This document shows, in pieces, positions 50,511-62,902 of a DNA stretch of 64,000 bases. Numbering within the stretch: the stretch's first letter is position 1; every line of letters starts with the position of its first letter. The position numbers and the translations under genes are program-made. Location of the stretch: the NCBI GenBank assembly GCA_019916065.1, contig CM034239.1:32326419-32390418 (forward strand), given 5' to 3'. This DNA comes from Vitellaria paradoxa (Eukaryota > Streptophyta > Magnoliopsida > Ericales > Sapotaceae). A model generated the notes under the pieces. The model was not told the DNA's origin. It worked only from the letters and a program-made list of their open reading frames with translations, and did not search any database.

Positions 50511-50551
50511 AAAAGTTACGAAAAAATTCAGTTCTCATAGACAGTTTCAAC

Positions 50552-51087
50552 TGATAACTCAATAACTACATACCTGTTGAAGTCTAATCCAAGCCTAGAA
50601 AGCTATCTAGTACACCGGTACGGTGCCTGCTAAAGAGTATCTAATGCTTAAGTTAGTAAAAGAGTAAAGAAAGTATTTTAGCAGAGTTTCAGTAAAATAA
50701 GAGTGTGCGTACTTGTGTACTTGAGAAGATGGTGTATATTTATAGAAGTGCGGAGCCTATATAGGCAAGATGCATATGAGCCTCATACAATCATGCTTCT
50801 ACCCAACTGGATTATGTCAAATGTGTTGTAGATCTCAAGGTTGATTCCCTTAATTAAATATCAAAACTGTTAAGTAGCAAGCAGCACTTTCCTGGGTACA
50901 AATCACAAAATATGCATAGGTACAAATCATAAAATATACCAAAAGATGGTTATACACGTGATTGTGATATAAGCAATTTTATCTTTAATACAATGGTCAT
51001 TTAGCCTAACTGAGGTCCATATTGCTCGATTGGCTCGAATCATGATGGTCATTCGGATGAACGTGTTTGGTCAGGTGCACCATATCA
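50552..51087 (-). repeat. 5' LTR of Tat element B
   Basis: The 536-bp LTR starts TGATAACTC and ends CATATCA. It carries a local duplication of AGGTACAAATCA(C/T)AAAATAT near 50895-50939, absent from the 3' LTR. It is clearly diverged from the 3' LTR, so the insertion is old. Confidence 0.85.
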
Positions 51088-51239
51088 ATACCTCAAGAAG
51101 CCTCACGTATTCTTTGATTTAATGTATCAGTAGAGATGATCAAGAAAAATTAGCTTCATAATCCAAGAACTTGATTACGATGGAACTTCCAATTCCAGAG
51201 AATCATCATTTGAGACTTACCAAAAGCAAAGAATCATCA

Positions 51240-52185
51240 ATGGAGACCTTCCCTTTCATCATCCTTTGCACTCTAATGTCATCCTTAGTGTTTGAAATCT
51301 CCACTGCAACTGATACAATAGCAGTAGATCAATCCATTACTGCCAGTGAGACCTTAGTATCCTCCTGCCAAAAGTTTGTACTGGGATTCTTTACACACAG
51401 TGGTTCCAACAGCCAGTCCTTCTTGGGCATATGGTATAAGAATTATCTACAAATCGTAATAAGGGTTGCAAACAGAGAAAACCAAGTATCAGATTCAAAT
51501 GGGCTCTTAACGATAAGAAGCAATGACGGAAAACTTGTTCTCCTCGACGGAACAAAGAATGTCATTTGGTCCTCAAAATCTTCAACATTCCTGCAAAAGT
51601 AAAACTCATCATCAGTAGTTGCTCAAATTTTAGATTCTAGCAGCTGTCTTTGTGGACAAGACCACCCAGAAAATTATACGTGGCAAAGTTTTAATTACCC
51701 ATCTGACACTCTGTGACCTAGTATGAAGATTGATTGGGACTCAAAAACCGGCCTAAACCGTTATCTGACTTCCTGGAAAAATGTGACTAACGCATCTCCT
51801 GGAGACTTCACTCTCAAAGTTGATGTCACAGGGCTCCCTCATTTGCTTCTTCGCAAAGGTCTGAGAAGAAGTTTCACAGCGGGTCGTGGAGTGGGATTCA
51901 ATTTACAGGAACTAGTTTGACATCGAACCGCGTTATCAAACCCATTATGGTTACTAATCCTGATGAGGTTTATTACACTTATGAAGCTAAATCTAATATT
52001 CTTACAAGATTTGTGGTGCATCAGTCGGATTTGCTCCAGACGTTTTTTTTGCAAGAGGGGAGCCCTGAATGGGTATTTATGTACACCGTACAAAATGATT
52101 TGTACGATGACTATAGGCAATGTGGTGCTAATGGAATTTGTAAGATTAACAAAAACACAATTTGCAAGTGCTTGGAGCGATCTGT
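51240..52185 (+). pseudogene. G-type lectin S-receptor-like kinase, 5' half only (copy B)
   Basis: ATG at 51240 gives METFPFIILCTLMSSLVFEIST, a signal peptide; in-frame upstream ATGs (51171, 51180) would put a charged stretch before it and are less likely. Next comes the B-lectin domain (DTIAVDQSITASETLVSS, FVLGFF, LGIWY, LLDGTKNVIWSS), then the S-locus glycoprotein domain (KIDWDSKTGLNRYLTSWK, SPGDFTL) and CGANGIC. Stops are at 51600 (TAA) and about 51714 (TGA), and a frameshift lies near 51860-51900. Similarity ends near 52185 in the Cys block; PAN, membrane and kinase parts are missing. The Tat element ends 150 bp upstream. Confidence 0.9.
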
Positions 52186-54060
52186 AACTAATAAAATTAA
52201 ATATTTTATGAATATAAACAATTAATAATTATAAACAAAATTACATTTTGAAACATAGTTCCAATTTTTATTTTAGAAAAAAAAAAACAACAAAAAACAA
52301 AAAATAGAAAATATAAATAGAAAAAGATAACATTAGCAAATGGCCTCTTAATAAATTAAGAAAAATAATCCCTATTAATAGGAGTATTGGATTTGCTTCA
52401 AAATATTCAAATGAAATTACTAATATTAAATAATTACAACAATATTTAGAAAGTCTTAATTATGCGTCTTCATATTACGAAGACTTAGTCAAAGGCATAC
52501 CTATTCTTTATGACAAGCTGAATCTTATACGTTGGACTCCAAAATAGTTAGTTAAAAAAAAATTAAAACTAAAGTTAAAAATTTATGTTGTCTTAGTTTT
52601 GTTAATCCAACTTGATTTAAGATAGTTGAAATTAATGCATCCAATATTGACTATAGAAGTATTCTAAAGCAAAAGAATCATAAAAACAACCAAAAATATT
52701 TGGTTAGATTTGCTTTTGGTAATACAATTTAAATATGTGACAATTGAAAAAGAATGTTCCCTATTGTAAAAAGTATAAATAAATTTCAAGAAGTTTTACT
52801 TAATAAAATATTGAGAATTTATAGAAACCACCTCTTCAATTTACACCCTTTTGTTGCCTATAAACATGTCTTCTCTTGCAAAAGCCAATTTGTTTAAAGA
52901 CAATTATTCAAAATTTTCTTAAACAGACTGAGATTAGAAATATCACTTTAATCCCTTGTTTTAATTATAATAATTAGATCTTTATCATTTTAGTTAAAGT
53001 GTAATTAAATCCTTTTATTAAACACTGATGGTACCCAAATGTTACGACGAAGGTAATTTTATCAATTTACATCATTCTTTCTGAACACCAAATTAAACCT
53101 CCGGCTAGGACTCCTGTCCCTACTGCTGCACTAATCCTTATCAACACCCAAGTAAACCTCCGGCGAGGACACATGTCCTTACTACTGCTCTAATCCTTAC
53201 CCTTTTCACGTCACAGTATTAATTCCTTCAATGTACAAAATATCCCCACCCCCAAAATATCTTTCTCTGACTTTTCAAGCAAATCAGTGAAGCCATACAA
53301 CCACTAAGTTAGAAAATATACATATATATATATATATATATGTATTTAATTATAAATTATTAAATGAAAGAGATTACTATAGAAAGACGAAATTTAACCT
53401 GGCTTCAGTTAAAAAGTGTGTTTTCTTAATGATATTTAGAGTGATAAAAAATAATATAAATGAGATAAATTATGAGTTCGTAATTTATACAATAAAATAA
53501 AAAATAAATAATTTTTAAAAATTTTTAAAAAAATTTTCTGCGCTAAACCGACCCTTAGTACAGTACAGATGACTAATGACTGTAATGTTTCTTGATCATC
53601 TACATCAAATACAAAGTATCAACCTCATAATAGTATTTTCTGCCCAAAAACTTGATATGCTGGCATTATTTTTAATTCGCCAAACTTCGACTCCTGACAC
53701 TTTTATTTTATTTTATTTTAAGTAACCCAGTCCCCCCACCCCCAAAAAAAAAAAAAATCTTTGTTAGTTCTCATTCGGTCGGTAGAAACAATGCTTTTAG
53801 CGCTGGGACCTTTACATTAATTGATCCAACGCCAGTTTTAAAACATTGATTTCATATTTAAACATGGGCCCATTTAGAGTTGTAAAAAATAAGATAAAAT
53901 AAGAAAAAAAACATGACTGTGATAAATTTTAACATTTGGTATTTTTTACAAATTGCATTTTTTAGAAATAAATAATGATAAACTGTTAAAACAATTTTTT
54001 CAAATCCGTTCTAATAGATTCAAAAAATCTCTAATCAACGTTTTGCACACTTAATAGTTC
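52186..54060. other. AT-rich intergenic stretch
   Basis: No gene was recognised. It holds a (TA)n run near 53323-53342 and a 59-bp tandem duplication (listed). The sharp end of gene similarity at 52185 is a rearrangement border. Confidence 0.5.
53085..53202. repeat. 59-bp tandem duplication
   Basis: Two diverged copies occur, 53085-53143 and 53144-53202, sharing AAACCTCCGGC, AGGAC, TGTCC and CTAATCCTTA. Confidence 0.8.
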
Positions 54061-54074
54061 TTCTCTCTTTCTCT

Positions 54075-54412
54075 CTACAAAACACCTTTGGAAGCGGTCT
54101 ATCCACCTCTACTGCAGCAATCAACACTTTTCATTTTCAGCGACTTATTGCCCTCATTTTCCTTGCCCCCCCCCAACACACACGCGTACACACTCTCTCT
54201 CTCTCTCCAAGGGTTTGATTGAATTGATTTTTCATCACAACCCTACTTTGTTCCTCCCCTCTCTCTCTCTCTCTCTCTCTCACTCTCTCTCTCTCTCTCT
54301 CTACAAAACACCTTTGGAAGCGGTCTATCCACCTCTACTGCAGCAATCAACACTTTTAATTTTTAGCAATTTATTGCCCTCATTTTCCTTGCCCCCCAAC
54401 ACACACGCGTAC
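54075..54412. repeat. 226-bp-spaced direct duplication around a (CT)n run
   Basis: 54075-54189 and 54301-54412 are near-identical (CTACAAAACACCTTTGGAAG ... ACACGCGTAC), separated by about 110 bp ending in a long (CT)n microsatellite. The Tekay LTR starts exactly after the second CGCGTAC, while the first copy continues into ACACTCTCTCT, the pre-insertion sequence. Confidence 0.85.
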
Positions 54413-56444
54413 TGTAATAACCTGAATTTTTTTTCCTTAATTAAATTATTTAAGTGTGGTAGTGATATTTATTATAGTAAAAATCTAGAAAATTGAGCAT
54501 TTGAAAATTTTTGGAATGATAAAAATTAGTTGAAAAATTTTTCGGATTAAATTTAACCCTATGTGGGAGTTTAATGTAGAATTTCTAAAATTTTTATCCA
54601 AACACTTCTTAGCCCAATTACTTATTTGGTTCAAACCAAGACCATTAACCCATGGGTCAACCCTTTTCTTTGACTCATCCCAACTCATTTCAACTCACTT
54701 TATCACTCAATGAATTGACTCATGAATAGTTGCTCTAAATTATTTCCCGACAACTTCATTTCCATCTTACATACACTCTCACCATCTTTCAAAATTATTT
54801 GACTAATTGGACAAAGAGAAGACCCACATTGATGACCTTAAAGCATCTTTTTCAAATTATTTAGCAAACAAGATTTAAAGCATTTTGTTTGAAAGCTAGC
54901 ATGATTTAAAGCATTTGGTTAAATTGTCAAAAAGCTAGCATGATTGTTTAAATTTGTCAAAACGTTAGCTTGATTCCCGGATCATGCCACCTCCATACAT
55001 CTTCCCCAATGCTTTTCTTAAATGATATGGTTAGATAGTCAAAAAGTAAGCATGATTCTTGGATCATGCTACCAATTGTATAGGCATGATCTTACCTTAG
55101 TTGATTTTTTTCTCCACCAATAAATTTCTCTACACTCCCTATAAATTGTGTGTCTTCAAAGAGAAGAAAATAGGAGAGAAATAATAATAAATTATTAATT
55201 AGTGAGGCTGAAGATTTGGTGTTGCTTGGAGGAAGAAGAAAGGCTTGGAATTTTCCAATTTGGGTGGTGTTCAAAGCTAACTCATTTTTCCTTCTCAGAC
55301 TTGGTCATTAATATCTTCATTGAGGTAGGATGATGAACCTCCTAAAATATATTTGATGCATTTTCTGGTTTGAAGTATGAAACTTGATTGTGATAAAAAT
55401 AAATACCCGTATATTGGGGGTAGGGAAGCCAAAATTTTGACTGATGTAACTCAGTATGCTGACAGCTCTCTATTTGTAACTTCTTATGTGCTTCTGACCC
55501 CTAAAACGGTGGAATTAGGCTTCTGCTAAAACATAAAAGTTGTAGCCCTTTCAGTTTTCTTTTCAACCCAAAAAGAATTGCAACAATCCGATTTGTGAGT
55601 CAAAAGTTATGCCCAAAATACTGAGCACGTGTAAAACTGTATTTTCTGAACAAACTGAATTCAAAGCTGTTTTTGTACCTTTAGACCTTAGAATTTTAAA
55701 AAGTGTAAAACATGAAAGTTGTAGGTCTTGAAGTCTAGTTTCTACAGATGTAAAGTTTATAGATATTGGAGTCTTGCTCTATTTTATATGAATTTTCTTT
55801 CAAGCTGCTATTTTGCTTAGCTTTAATTGATGCTTGTTTGGATTTGTTTAGAATATTATGTTTAAAGATTTATTTAAATTTTCAATTTCCTTCTGTTAGT
55901 TATTGTCATGTTAATAATTTCTATTGATATGAAATTATTTTAAACTAGATATTATGTATTATTTGATACTCTAATATTGATAATAATTGACTTAGATAAT
56001 TAGTTTCATCATGGATAGTTGGATGACTTATTCAAACTAAAATGCTAGTATTTGATAAAATGCCCAAAAGAAACAATGGACTTGTTCTTTTCTCATTTGG
56101 TCTTTCTTAAATAAATTTGATTTATTTTTGGCATTGTTTTGTCAACCTAGCAAGTTATATAATTATATTTTTATGATTAAGTGAATTTAATGAAACTCAT
56201 TTAATACCTTCCTAAACATTGGAATAATTCTGTGGACATTTGCGGATATCTTGAAGCCAAAAACCTATGATAAGGGTTTGGTTATAAATAAGATGATGAT
56301 TGGAAATTTATTTAAATTATTTTTGAATAAAATAAAACTTATCAATTTTGCTAAAAATTAAATATAAGTCCAAGAGCTATTTATTATCTTTATATTCCAT
56401 AAAATAATAAAATAAAAGGTAAAAGGAGCAAAAACTGAGATTTG

Positions 56445-56518
56445 CAGCCAATGAGGTTCGAACTTGCGACTTTAAATCGCAATTAGGGTCGCCCACCCAC
56501 TAAGCTACCAACCTCGGC
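56445..56518 (-). other. tRNA-like module in the Tekay LTR (1)
   Basis: On the minus strand there is a perfect box A match, TAGCTTAGTGG (56507-56497), and a box B-like AGTTCGAACCTC (56464-56453) about 33 bp on. The ends GCCGAGG and CCTCATTGGC can pair partly. It could be a tRNA-derived pol III promoter, a SINE head or a decayed tRNA; an intact tRNA is unlikely. Confidence 0.5.
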
Positions 56519-57282
56519 CTAATTAATATACCATTAGAAATAATTTTATTCTTATCAAATTTGGTATGGTAAACTTGTCAAAACAATTAACTAAAATACT
56601 AATTTGTATTCTAAATTTTTTTTTTTTTTTACTTGCTAATTGTTAATTTACATATAGTACCTACCTTTGTGGTAATGATATTGATGACTATGTTAAATCT
56701 TTGATTTATTGAGAATTACTATTAAAGTATGGATATAGATAAAGTGCTTAAAAATATACTGCATGTGACTGAATAATCTCACTTTTGATTCATCGCCCGG
56801 GAACATTGCCGGTTGTTATTAAAAATGTTTGATTTCCATACAAGGTACCCTTGGAATGTGAAAGGGTGAGAAGAAATTAAGGCACTTGGTGCTAAAGCTA
56901 TTTTTGGCAATGGGGTGATGGGTGGGTAGAAATGGCCTTTTAGATGAAGATAGGGAACATGCATTTTATTTGGGAGATGCTTCCTTCTGACCTGGCCAGT
57001 TAGGTAGCTGGTCGCGACAGCTAGGTTTTTGGTAGGTGACACAGTCGGTATGCATTGGATGCTAAGCCCGTAAAGTCACTGGTTCCCAAGGCTGGGGGTA
57101 GAGGAGGATAAGAGTATGATTATCTTAGGAGGATTTAGATTAAACTCCTTTACAAAATTTTACTATGACCAGCAACCTCTCTTGTTATGTATGAATGATG
57201 TGTTGGAATTATTTAATTATATTCAATTCCTCTCGATTAATATTTTATAAAATATATATATATATATATATATGTATGAAAC

Positions 57283-57360
57283 CTGTATCGCTACGGGGTT
57301 TGATCCCGAGACCTTGAAGATCTAAATCTGAGATCCCTACCACTGCGACACAGACTTCAT
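57283..57360 (-). other. tRNA-like module in the Tekay LTR (2)
   Basis: On the minus strand, box A-like TGTCGCAGTGG (57350-57340) and box B-like GGGATCAAACCCC (57307-57295) occur with tRNA-like spacing. To its left is a (TA)n run, which could be the tail of a small insert. Confidence 0.45.
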
Positions 57361-58103
57361 TGTGGTATACACATCAGTATTTAACTATTTTACATGTAAG
57401 TAAAATAGTAGTTACGGTGACGGTTTCATCGAACCGTTGTAAGTATAATTTATATTATTCAGTTGAGATCTATTGAATTAATTGTTGCATAAATAGTATG
57501 CCACCTAAACACATTCACTTAATACAGTGTAGTATTACAACCACTGCATATAGGCACCTAGGAGATTCTGATTACTGGGCTTTAGTAGCTCACCCCTTGT
57601 GGGAATATTTTTTTCAGGATATTAAGCACAGGGATACAAAAGATGAGCTGGAAAGAGATTAATTTCTCTTAAATATTCCATCAGAAGAGTTATCTATTTT
57701 TTTTCTTCTTTCCTGCACAGAGCTGGAGGACTTTATTTTTGGTCTGTAATAATTGTTGGATGATTGTAATTATTAAGCATAGACCTAATTTTCTTTTATT
57801 TGGTATGTAATGTTAATCGCGTGGTTGGGACACTTAGATGGCTCTGTAATATTTTTCCCTATCTTTATTTTGTGCCCTGTAGTTGAAAACCCATCAAATG
57901 ATTCAGTCCAATGACTTATAAATATTGTTTGCGATAAACATGGGATTTTGACTATCTTAAATTTTTCTTACGGGTCAACCCCAATCTGGAGGAAAACTCT
58001 GGGGTGTGACAGCGTGTTATTATCATCTTATTTTTTATACCTAACAAATAAATCTCAAGTCACCCCTAGGCATTTGGTTATGAAAATCTGGGGCATGACA
58101 GCT

Positions 58104-58116
58104 TGGTATCAGAGCC
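58104..58116 (+). other. Primer-binding site for initiator tRNA-Met
   Basis: TGGTATCAGAGCC is complementary to the 3' end of initiator tRNA-Met and starts three bases after the LTR. Confidence 0.95.
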
Positions 58117-58218
58117 ATAGGTTTACAATTTACCTAAGGGTAGTGGGGATTGGGTATTTTTATACTTATTGCGTGTATTTGTGTGTAAGTTTCAACTAAC
58201 CTGTGAATCTTATATAGA

Positions 58219-61200
58219 ATGGAAAACACTGGAAGAGGCCGTGGACGACCCCGAAACAATAGCCGAAATGGGGCGCAATCGCAACCAACAAATGCACGAT
58301 CTGCAACCACCACCAACGTTACCAACGAGATGGCCCAAGCTATCCGGGACATGGCGACAGTTATGGCCCAATTCATACAGATGAATCCACGAGCACCGGC
58401 GGCAATGCCGGCAGCGACTGTAGCGGGAGTTGCACCAGTAATACCACCAGTAAGAAGACATGATGATGACCTGAGAAACTTCTTACGGTATGACCCACCA
58501 TCATTCCATGGTGAACCCGAACCAGTAGCAGCTGAGAACTGGTTTAAAGAAGTCTCTCGTATTTTAGAGACTATGGGAATAACCTGTCATGCTACTAAGA
58601 TAACCCTGGCAACGTTCCGGCTACGGGGTGATGCATATGAATGGTGGACTTTCGTTAAGGGAAGTCACGACCCTGCAACCATGACCTAGGAAAGATTTGA
58701 AGAATTGTTCATGGATCATTTCTTTCCACAAACTTTCAAGGATGCTAAGACACGAGAGTTTTTATCCTTGAAGCAGCGTGGCATGACTGTTATGCAGTAC
58801 GAAGCAATGTTCGCTAGTCTGTCCAAGTATGCCCAAAATTTGAATTTAACTGACAAGGCAAAGGCTGATCAGTTTACATGGGGCTTGCGGACTGACATTC
58901 GAGGGAGAATCATTGGTATGATGCACACTTCTTATGCTGCAGCTGTGAGGGCAACCATTGCTGTGGAAATGGAAATGCAAGACACAGCCAAGCTCAAGGG
59001 ATCAACGTTCAAGTGTTCAATCATGAGGCAAAATAAAAATGCTGGACAAAAACGAGGTAGATTCTTTGAAAACAACAAACAGTATGGTGGCCAACCGCAA
59101 AAGAAAAATGGAGGAGGGAGTCAACCTCGACATCAGCAAAATGATCCAAATGCCTGTTACCAGTGTGGGCAACTTGGGCATTTTAAAAGGGATTGTCCTC
59201 AGAGGGCAATGACATATCCCAAGCAAAATCAACAGAATTCACAGAATCCAGGACCAGCACGAATCACCTACCCACCTCCACAACAATGTTTTCAACAAAG
59301 ACCACCTTTTCAGAATCCTAACATGAACCAGCAAGGAGGACAACAGAAGAACAATGGCGGAGGACGAGGTCGTGGTGGAGAAGGACCAGGGCCAAGAAGG
59401 GATAATAATGTTCCACAGGGACGCGTATTTGCACTTAACCATTTGGAAGCACCAGAACCCATTACAGCAGTACCAGAAAACACAGTTATTCAGGTTACCT
59501 CATTACTCTTTAGTACTTGGGTGGTAATCCTAGTTGATACTGGTGCTTCGCATTCCTTTATATCATCCAAATGTGCATGTTCATTGAAGTTAATACCAGA
59601 GGAATTAAATGGAACCTTAACCATTGATTCCCATTTGGGAAATAACACTGTGGCAAATAAGATCACTAGATCTTGTGCGATCCAATTCGGGGAGATCATA
59701 GTAGAATGTGATCTTATCTGGTTGGATATGAACACCTACGATGTCATTCTAGGAATGGACTGGTTGTCTTTACACCAAGTAATTATTGATTGTCATCTGA
59801 AGCGTGTCTCGGCGATTATTCCATCAGGAGCTCGATTCTGTATCCAAGGAGATTCCCGAGAAGATCTAATTATATCCCCAGTACATTCTCGAGGTTGCAG
59901 GCAATTAAATAGCTTGCTAGCCAATCTGACTTTGAATGAGGAGCTTCCACAGACTGCACTCCCTCGAGTAGTTTGTGAGTTCCCAGATGTTTTTCCCAAA
60001 GAACTTCCAGGTTTGCCACCTCGGCGGGAAATAGATTTTCGTATAGATCTACAGCCAGGGGTTGCACCAATTTCAGTAGCCCCTTACCGAATGGCACCGG
60101 CAAAACTTCAAGAATTAAAAGTACAACTTGAAGAATTGCTCCAGCTAGGATTCATTCGACCCAGTGTTTCCCCTTGGGGAGCGTCAGCTGTTTTTGCAAA
60201 GAAGAAAGATGGAAGTTTACGGCTATGTATTGATTACAGAAAGCTGAATAGAGTCACTATCAAGAATAAATACCCCTTGCCATGAATAGATGATTTATTT
60301 GATCAATTGAGGGGTTCACTATTCTTCTCTAAGATCGATCTTCGATCAGGATACCATCAATTACGTATCCGAGAGGAAGACATTCCAAAGACAGCTTTCC
60401 GTATGAGATATGGGCACTACGAGTTCGTGGTTATGCCTTTTGGACTCACCAATGCGCTAGCAGCATTCATGGATCTTATGAATCGTGTTTTTCGTCCATA
60501 CCTAGATAAGTTTGTTGTAGTCTTCATTGACGACATACTTATTTATTCAAAGGATGAACGGGAGCATGAACAGCACCTTCGCATTGTCCTACAAACTTTA
60601 TTAGATCACCAACTGTATGCCAAGGCTAGAAAATGCGAGTTTTGGCTAACAAAAATACCATTCTTGGGACATATAGTCTCAACAGATGGTGTTGCAGTAG
60701 ACCCAACGAAAGTAGAAGCCGTAATGAGCTGGAAGCAACCGAAGACAGTCTTCGAGATAAGAAGTTTCCTCGGTTTGGCAGGGTACTACCGACGGTTCAT
60801 TAAGGACTTTTCTCGAATTGCTGCACCCATGACGCGATTAATCCGCAAGGATGTCAAGTTTGTTTGGGATGAGAAATGTGAAAGAGCTTTTCAAGAGTTG
60901 AAGGCTCGATTGACTCAAGCCCCAGTTCTAATCATACTAGGACGAGGAGCAGGGTATACAGTATACTGTGATGCCTCAAGAGAAGGATTGGGTTGTGTAC
61001 TAATGCAATTAGACCATGTAGTCGCTTATGGTTCTCGACAATTGAGAAACCATGAGAAGAACTATCCAACCCACGATCTAGAATTGGCCGCAATTGTTTT
61101 TGCATTGAAACTTTGGAGGCATTATTTGTACGGTGAAAAGTTTGAAGTCTTTTCAGATCACAAGAGTCTGAAATATCTGTTCACCCAACGAGATCTGAAC

Positions 61201-62865
61201 CTACGACAACGACGCTGGATGGAATATCTGGAGGATTTCGATTTCACCCTTCAGTATCATCTAGGAAAGGCGAATGTTGTAGCAGATGCACTCAGTAGGA
61301 AATCACATTCAACATTGGCGAATTTGGCGGTGTGAGAATGGAAGATGCTAGAATCAGTGAATGAATTTGAGATCAGATTTGATCAGGGAAATGCTATAAT
61401 GACAAGTTGTTCTCTGATGGCAATTCCCACGATACTTACTAAGGTGATCGATGCGCAACAACATGATGAAGAATGCAAGAAGATGGTAGCTCAAATCTTG
61501 TCTGGAGAGATTATAGAAGGATGGACACTTCGCTCTGATCAAGGACTACAGCATTGTGGAAGGTTGTATGTCCCGAATTCTGATGGCCTTCGAAAGAAGA
61601 TATTGCATGAGTTCCATAATTCACGATTTCCCATTCACCCTGGAAGTACGAAGATGTACCGTGATTTAGCACGACAGTATTGGTGGAAGGGAATGAAGAA
61701 GGATGTTGCTCGATTCGTAGCTAAATGTCTTGCTTGTCAGCAGATCAAAGCAGAACACCAGAAACCAGCTGGATTACTCCAACCTTTACCTGTGTCTGAA
61801 TGGAAGTGGGAGCACATTGCGATGGATTTCGTCGTGGGCTTACCTAAGACGTTGAAGAAAAATAACTCTATATGGGTTATTATTGATCGACTAACAAAGT
61901 CAGCGCATTTTTTACCAGTGAACACTACCGACACACTCCAAAAGCGCAGCCAGCTATATATTCGCGAGATCATCCGGCTTCACGGAACACCAGTCTCCAT
62001 AGTATCTGACCGAGATCCATTATTCACAGCTCAATTTTGGAAGAGTCTGCAGGAGGCTTTAGGCACTAAATTGACCTTTAGCACGGCATTTCACCCTCAG
62101 ACGGATGGACAGTCAGAACGGTTAATTCAGACATTGGAAGATATGCTTCGTGCTTGCATACTAGACTTTAAGGGAAATTAGGAAGAACACTTGCCATTGA
62201 TAGAGTTTGTGTATAACAACAGCTATCAAGCAAGTATTGGAATGGCACCTTATGAGGCATTATATGGGAGGCCATGTCGCTCTCCTCTGTGTTGGACCGA
62301 GGTAGGAGAATCAGTGATGATAGGACCCGACCTGATCAAGCAAACATCAGAAAAGATTGCTATCATTCGTCAACGTCTACTTACTGCCCAGAGTCGTCAG
62401 AAAAGCTACGCTGACCGACGAAGACGACCTTTGGAGTTCGAGGTTGGAGATCATGTCTTTCTTCAAGTTTCCCCATGTCAAGGAGTCGAACGATTCGGGA
62501 AAAAAAGGAAGTTAGCTCCTCGATATATTGGACCATTTGAAATCCTTGCAAAGGTTGGGCAGGTTGCATATCAGCTAGCTCTACCACCTCAACTATCACG
62601 TGTTCATGATGTATTTCATGTATCCATGCTTCGAAAGTATGAACCTGACCCGAGTCACGTGATTGATTGGACTGAACTTGATATTCAGCAAGATGTTACA
62701 TTTGAACAACAGCCGGTTAAGATCGAGGATCGGCGTGAACAAGTCCTACGAGGTAAAACCATTCCATTGGTTCGAGTGTTGTGGAGGCACCGTGGTGTGG
62801 AGGAATCCACCTGGGAGTGTGAGTCTGTTATGCGTGAACGATATCCTCATTTGTTTAACACTTAA
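58219..62865 (+). pseudogene. Gag-pol polyprotein of the Tekay-type element, four in-frame stops
   Basis: One frame of 1548 codons runs from ATG 58219 to TAA 62863 with no frameshift. Gag core: FHGEPEPVAAENWFKEV, YEWWTF. Zinc knuckle [14 protein letters not shown] from about residue 313. Protease VDTGASHSF at about 439. [22 protein letters not shown], catalytic FIDD at 769-772. RNase H: YCDAS at about 916. Integrase: HHCC zinc domain from about 1130, then D1203, D1264 and E1300 (D-35-E spacing). C-terminal chromodomain, about 1490-1540 (VLWRHRGVEESTWE). Stops are TAG 58687, TGA 60283, TGA 61333 and TAG 62179, so no full polyprotein can be made. The element is otherwise very well preserved. 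Confidence 0.95.
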
Positions 62866-62902
62866 GTCATGCTTTATGTAAATTTCGGGACGAAATTTAT
62901 TT

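Larger units (their letters stand above)
36640..51087 (-). mobile_element. Complete Tat-lineage Ty3/gypsy element (copy B), with two nested solo LTRs
   Basis: The LTRs are 36640-37149 (3') and 50552-51087 (5'). Ends are TGAT...TATCA (outer) and ATACC flanks both sides (36635-36639, 51088-51092). From right to left on the minus strand: 5' LTR, gag (50510-49100), protease (48730-48236), RT, RNase H, second RNase H, integrase (41936-41223), tandem array, antisense gene (37824-40065), 3' LTR. Removing the two solo LTRs and their target copies leaves about 10.5 kb. Confidence 0.9.
54413..58100 (+). repeat. 5' LTR of the Tekay-type element
   Basis: The 3688-bp LTR starts TGTAATAACC and ends GGGGCATGACA. 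The end is fixed by the PBS three bases on. A near-identical GGGGTGTGACA occurs at 58000-58010, about 90 bp earlier, so an alternative or duplicated end is possible. It contains two tRNA-like modules (listed). Confidence 0.9.

Noticed and set aside
55092..55274. 60-codon minus-strand frame, identical at 63606-63788
   Set aside because: It is repeated only because both places are LTRs of the same young element; no domain and antisense to the element.
56445..56518. Functional tRNA gene
   Set aside because: Box A and B are good, but the acceptor stem pairs poorly, no convincing anticodon loop was found, and it lies inside an LTR.
58219..58689. Independent host gene for the first gag piece
   Set aside because: The same frame continues across the stop at 58687 with typical gag sequence; it is one interrupted polyprotein.
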